A DNA stretch of 8,851 nucleotides from JAQVSH01 sp964451605 (lineage in GTDB: Bacteria; Bacteroidota; Bacteroidia; Bacteroidales; UBA4181), in NCBI GenBank assembly GCA_964451605.1, contig CAYVJA010000081.1:1-8851 (forward strand). Direction: 5' to 3'. The stretch's first letter is position 1. Every line of letters starts with the position of its first letter. Below are positions 6,494 to 8,851 of this stretch, one piece after another. Position numbers and translations under genes: made by a program. The notes under the pieces were generated by a model. That model saw only the letters and a program-made list of their open reading frames with translations, searched no databases and had not been told where the DNA came from.

Positions 6494-6556
6494 TTCGGCA
6501 CAATCAGACAAGAATCACCATCCTTTACTTAAACGATTTTACTATTTTCATGCCGT

Positions 6557-6580
6557 CGAACCCACTGTAGGATTGGTTCG
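6557..6580. repeat. Inverted repeat between parD and DUF5131
   Basis: CGAACC at 6557-6562 and GGTTCG at 6575-6580 form a 6-bp inverted repeat with a 12-base spacer, in the gap between the divergent parD and DUF5131 genes. It could be an operator or a hairpin. The same arms occur in the opposite order at 2452-2472. Confidence 0.35.
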
Positions 6581-6604
6581 CATGCAACGATTAACAGGGT
6601 TGAG

Positions 6605-7397
6605 GTGGCAAGAGGAAACAGGGTTTATTCCGACTGGAATCCGTGGCATGGCTGCACTAAGGTGAGCCCCGGCTGTAAGTATTGCTATGTCTACCGACAG
6701 GATGCCATGTATGGGGCGGAGGTGAGCAGCAGTGTGGTACGTAAAACAGCCAACTTTGGTCTGCCCCTGCGCCTTAAACGTGACAAGAGTTTCAAGATTG
6801 CTCCCGGGTCGATTGTCTTTACCTGTTTTACCTCCGACTTTCTGGTAGAGGGAGCCGACCCATGGCGTGCTGAAGCGTGGGCTATGATACGGGAACGGAA
6901 GGATTGTACCTTTTTCTTTTTTACCAAGCGGATTGACAAGTTGGCCGATTGTGTGCCAGACGATTGGGGGAGCGGATACGTCACCGATATTGCAGAAGGC
7001 ATCGTTTTTGCATGTGGTAATCGGCTGCACCATCGAGAACCAGACGCTGGCCGACTATCGGCTTCCCCTCTTTCTCGATTTTCCCATTGCTCACAGAGCC
7101 GTTATTGTGGCCCCGCTTTTGGGCCCGGTTAATCTGGAGCCCTATCTCGATGCCCGTATCGGGCAGGTGTCGGTTAGCGGTGAATCGGGCCCCGACGCGA
7201 GGGTTTGCGATTACAACTGGATACTCGACATCCGAAGGCAATGCATTGAAAAGGAGGTCCCCTTTTCCTTTCATCAAACCGGTGCCAGGCTGCTGAAGGA
7301 CGGAAAACTTTATCGCATCCCCCGCCGATTCCAGATTGCGCAGGCCCGAAAGGCCGGTATCGATTACAGAATAGGGAAGGATGGAGGCCCTTTATGA
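6605..7397 (+). pseudogene. DUF5131 (phage Gp37/Gp68 family) gene with one frame change
   Basis: The first part reads from a GTG at 6605 (no better start nearby) and carries the hallmark YSDWNPWHGCTKVSPGCKYC with Cys17, Cys24 and Cys27, a C-x6-C-x2-C cluster like an iron-sulphur site. It continues through YTCFTSDF-type and TKRIDKLADCVPDDWG blocks (here VFTCFTSDFLVEGADPWRAE). The second part, in the +1 frame from about 7011, continues the family: VVIGCTIENQTLADYRLPLF, GESGPDARVCDYNWILDIRR, FHQTGARLLKDGKLYRIPRR, then a stop at 7397. Thirty-four bases (6980-7013) separate GGATAC from GTGGTAATC where relatives have about six. Either a 28-base insertion or a natural loop plus a one-base error at the T-run 7005-7009 explains the break. 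DUF5131 proteins are found in phages and mobile elements; the biochemical role is unclear. Family confident, intactness doubtful. Confidence 0.85.
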
Positions 7398-7589
7398 TGA
7401 TTTTGGCATTTCTTTGGATGATTCTGCCAGAAATAGCGCCGCAAATAGGATATGGAATCTAATAAGCGGTTAACTTTGAGGTGGTTTACCTGTCGGATGA
7501 ACCGAGCCTGTATCTCTTTCGCAAACTTGCAGAGCAAAATCTACATGCGAGCTCCATCCGTCCTTCCTTTAAAACTCAATTTTGTTCAG
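7398..7589. other. Intergenic spacer before the GH97 gene
   Basis: The 192 bases between the DUF5131 stop and the GH97 start contain no convincing gene. A weak 5-bp inverted repeat (TGGCA/TGCCA) lies within 40 bases of the DUF5131 stop, and a candidate -7 box lies at 7471-7478. Confidence 0.5.
7471..7478 (+). promoter_or_regulatory. Candidate -7 box upstream of GH97
   Basis: TAACTTTG matches TAnnTTTG about 110 bases ahead of the GH97 ATG. No TTTG -33 box is visible at the usual distance, so this is a weak call. Confidence 0.3.
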
Positions 7590-8851
7590 ATGAAATCTCT
7601 AGTTTTTGTTGCCGGAATGTGGTTATTGGGAATCACCTCGTTGGTTGCCAAACCTTTTGAGTTATTATCGCCCGACCGATCGGTTCGTCTCGTGGTAGAT
7701 GTCGATAAACAGATTACCTGGTCGGCGGAGCTGGCGGGAAAGCCGGTGGTGAAAAACGTTGTGATCTCGCTGCAACTGCCCGGCCGTGTGTTGGGGCAGG
7801 AGTCGAAATTGGCTAAAAGTTCGGTGAAAAATATTCAGAACAGGATCGAACCGGTGGTAGCCTATAAAGATGCCGTAATCGAAGACCAATGCAACGAGTT
7901 AACCTTGCAGTTCCGCGAAAAGTTTAGCCTGGTTTTCAGGGCCTATAACGATGGTGTGGCCTATCGCTTCAGTGAATATTCGGGTAAACCTTTCGAAGTG
8001 CTGAATGAGCAGATGGATCTCTCGTTTCCGGAGGGGGCTGCCTGTTACTTCACAGAGGAGAGTTCCACCTACTCGCACAACGAAAGTTGGTACCCCTATG
8101 TAAAACTGGCCGAGCTTACAGACAAGCAGTTCTGTTGTCTGCCTCTTCTTGTCGACCTTCCCGGAGCGGCAAAGGTGCTGATTACCGAAACCGCTTTGCA
8201 CAAATATCCCGGTATGTTCCTCAAGAGCAACGGGAAAGGTGGGTTCGAAACCAAATTTCCGCACTATGTGCTGGCTACAGAACCCAATCGTCGGAGCGGC
8301 CCCGACCGTAATGAGATTATCACTCAAGAGGCCGAATACATTGCGAAAGTTGAGGGCGCCCGCGATTTCCCCTGGCGTATCTTTGTGCTGGCGCAAAAAG
8401 ATGCCACTTTGGTAGAGAGCAATCTGGCCTATCAGCTGGCCGATCCCTGCGTGTTGGAAAAGACCGATTGGATACATCCGGGTCAGGTGGCCTGGGATTG
8501 GTACAATGCCAATAATATCTTCGGGGTCGATTTTAAATCAGGTATCAATAACGCCACTTATAAATATTTCATCGATTTTGCCTCCGAGAATAAGATCCGC
8601 TATGTGATTCTCGATGAGGGGTGGACCCGCTCTACCACCCAAATTCTGGAGTGCAACCCCAACATCGATGTGAAAGAACTGGTGGCATACGGGAAGCCAA
8701 AAAATGTGGAGATTATTCTCTGGGTGCTTTGGAAACCCCTTAATGCCAATATGAAGGAGATTCTCGAGACCTACAGTGGCTGGGGTGTCAAAGGAATCAA
8801 GGTAGATTTTATGCAACGCAACGACCAATACATGGTGGAGTCGTACGAAAA
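7590..8851 (+). CDS. GH97 family alpha-glycosidase, secreted, 3' end beyond the window
   Basis: An open frame of 420 codons runs from the ATG at 7590 off the right edge; full GH97 enzymes are about 650-740 residues. Residues 1-20 form a signal peptide (MKSLVFVAGMWLLGITSLVA), so the enzyme acts in the periplasm. The N-terminal beta-sandwich (about 25-280) starts LLSPDRSVRLVV and includes VFRAYNDGVAYRF. The catalytic barrel begins near residue 300 with QVAWDWYNANNIFGVDF, followed by YVILDEGW and GIKVDFMQRNDQ. Asp406 in VDFM sits where retaining members (such as the Bacteroides alpha-galactosidase BtGH97b) have their nucleophile. SusB-type inverting alpha-glucosidases lack this residue. The enzyme therefore probably removes alpha-linked galactose or a related sugar by retention. 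The acid/base residue and calcium ligands lie outside the window. It usually belongs to a polysaccharide utilization locus, which may continue to the right. Confidence 0.93.
   Translation, partial: MKSLVFVAGMWLLGITSLVAKPFELLSPDRSVRLVVDVDKQITWSAELAGKPVVKNVVISLQLPGRVLGQESKLAKSSVKNIQNRIEPVVAYKDAVIEDQCNELTLQFREKFSLVFRAYNDGVAYRFSEYSGKPFEVLNEQMDLSFPEGAACYFTEESSTYSHNESWYPYVKLAELTDKQFCCLPLLVDLPGAAKVLITETALHKYPGMFLKSNGKGGFETKFPHYVLATEPNRRSGPDRNEIITQEAEYIAKVEGARDFPWRIFVLAQKDATLVESNLAYQLADPCVLEKTDWIHPGQVAWDWYNANNIFGVDFKSGINNATYKYFIDFASENKIRYVILDEGWTRSTTQILECNPNIDVKELVAYGKPKNVEIILWVLWKPLNANMKEILETYSGWGVKGIKVDFMQRNDQYMVESYE

Noticed and set aside
6494..6511. Upstream TTG start for the ParD gene
   Set aside because: It would add six residues not found in ParD proteins; the ATG at 6493 places the ribbon-helix-helix at its usual distance from the start.
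6540..6600. Possible tRNA-like element because of GGTTCG motifs
   Set aside because: No acceptor stem, anticodon arm or D-arm pairing can be built around it; only a 6-bp inverted repeat is present.
6548..7033. Minus-strand 161-codon frame opposite DUF5131
   Set aside because: It lies antisense to strong DUF5131 motifs and its translation looks random.
7466..7652. Short plus-strand frame with a protein-like stretch (VVYLSDEPSLYLFRKLAEQ)
   Set aside because: It has only GTG starts, overlaps the GH97 signal peptide in another frame, and has no recognisable family; it may be a chance frame or a tiny gene relic.
7665..8828. Long minus-strand frames opposite GH97 (for example 7899-8477)
   Set aside because: They lie antisense to a clear GH97 coding sequence and show no family features of their own; typical shadows of codon bias.
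1..8851. CRISPR array, insertion sequence or tandem repeats
   Set aside because: No regularly spaced repeats, transposase motifs or terminal inverted repeats were seen; the only sizeable repeats are those around the first gap.

Overview
The window looks like a draft-assembly scaffold piece from a member of the Bacteroidota, most probably order Bacteroidales. The evidence is the gene families present (GH97 glycoside hydrolase, DUF4252, a small single-pass anti-sigma-like protein, DUF4914), the lack of Shine-Dalgarno sequences, and Bacteroidota-type -7 boxes (TAnnTTTG) ahead of several genes. Two 10-N placeholders (975-984 and 3808-3817) show that three contigs were joined.

Minus strand, read right to left (6493 to 1). 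First comes a ParD-type antitoxin with no toxin beside it. Next is an XRE-cupin regulator with its own TATATTTG promoter. Then follows a tight run of three genes: a zinc-loop HAD-IIIA phosphatase (GmhB-like), a roughly 630-residue DUF4914 protein with a PEPCK-like P-loop, and a beta-class carbonic anhydrase. Spacings in this run are 10 and 5 bp, and it has its own TATATTTG promoter. An ECF sigma-factor operon then starts from a TACTTTTG box: sigma factor, anti-sigma-like membrane protein, DUF4252 secreted protein, and a second secreted protein that runs off the left edge. The sigma gene lacks most of region 2 and changes frame at the break. A second, diverged copy of its region 4 sits next to the first gap, fused to the tail of the DUF4252 gene. 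That arrangement suggests either a strain-mixture misassembly or a real microhomology deletion.

Plus strand (6605 to 8851). A DUF5131 (phage Gp37/Gp68 family) gene is interrupted by one frame change. After a 192-bp spacer comes the first 420 codons of a secreted GH97 alpha-glycosidase that carries the aspartate expected of the retaining subgroup.

The most interesting candidate system is the XRE-cupin / HAD phosphatase / DUF4914 / carbonic anhydrase block. A shared CTTAA-N4-TTAA(G/A) inverted repeat lies in both the regulator promoter and the operon promoter, which suggests the regulator controls itself and the operon. A PEPCK-like protein placed beside a carbonic anhydrase hints at bicarbonate or CO2-linked phosphoryl chemistry, but that function is inference only.
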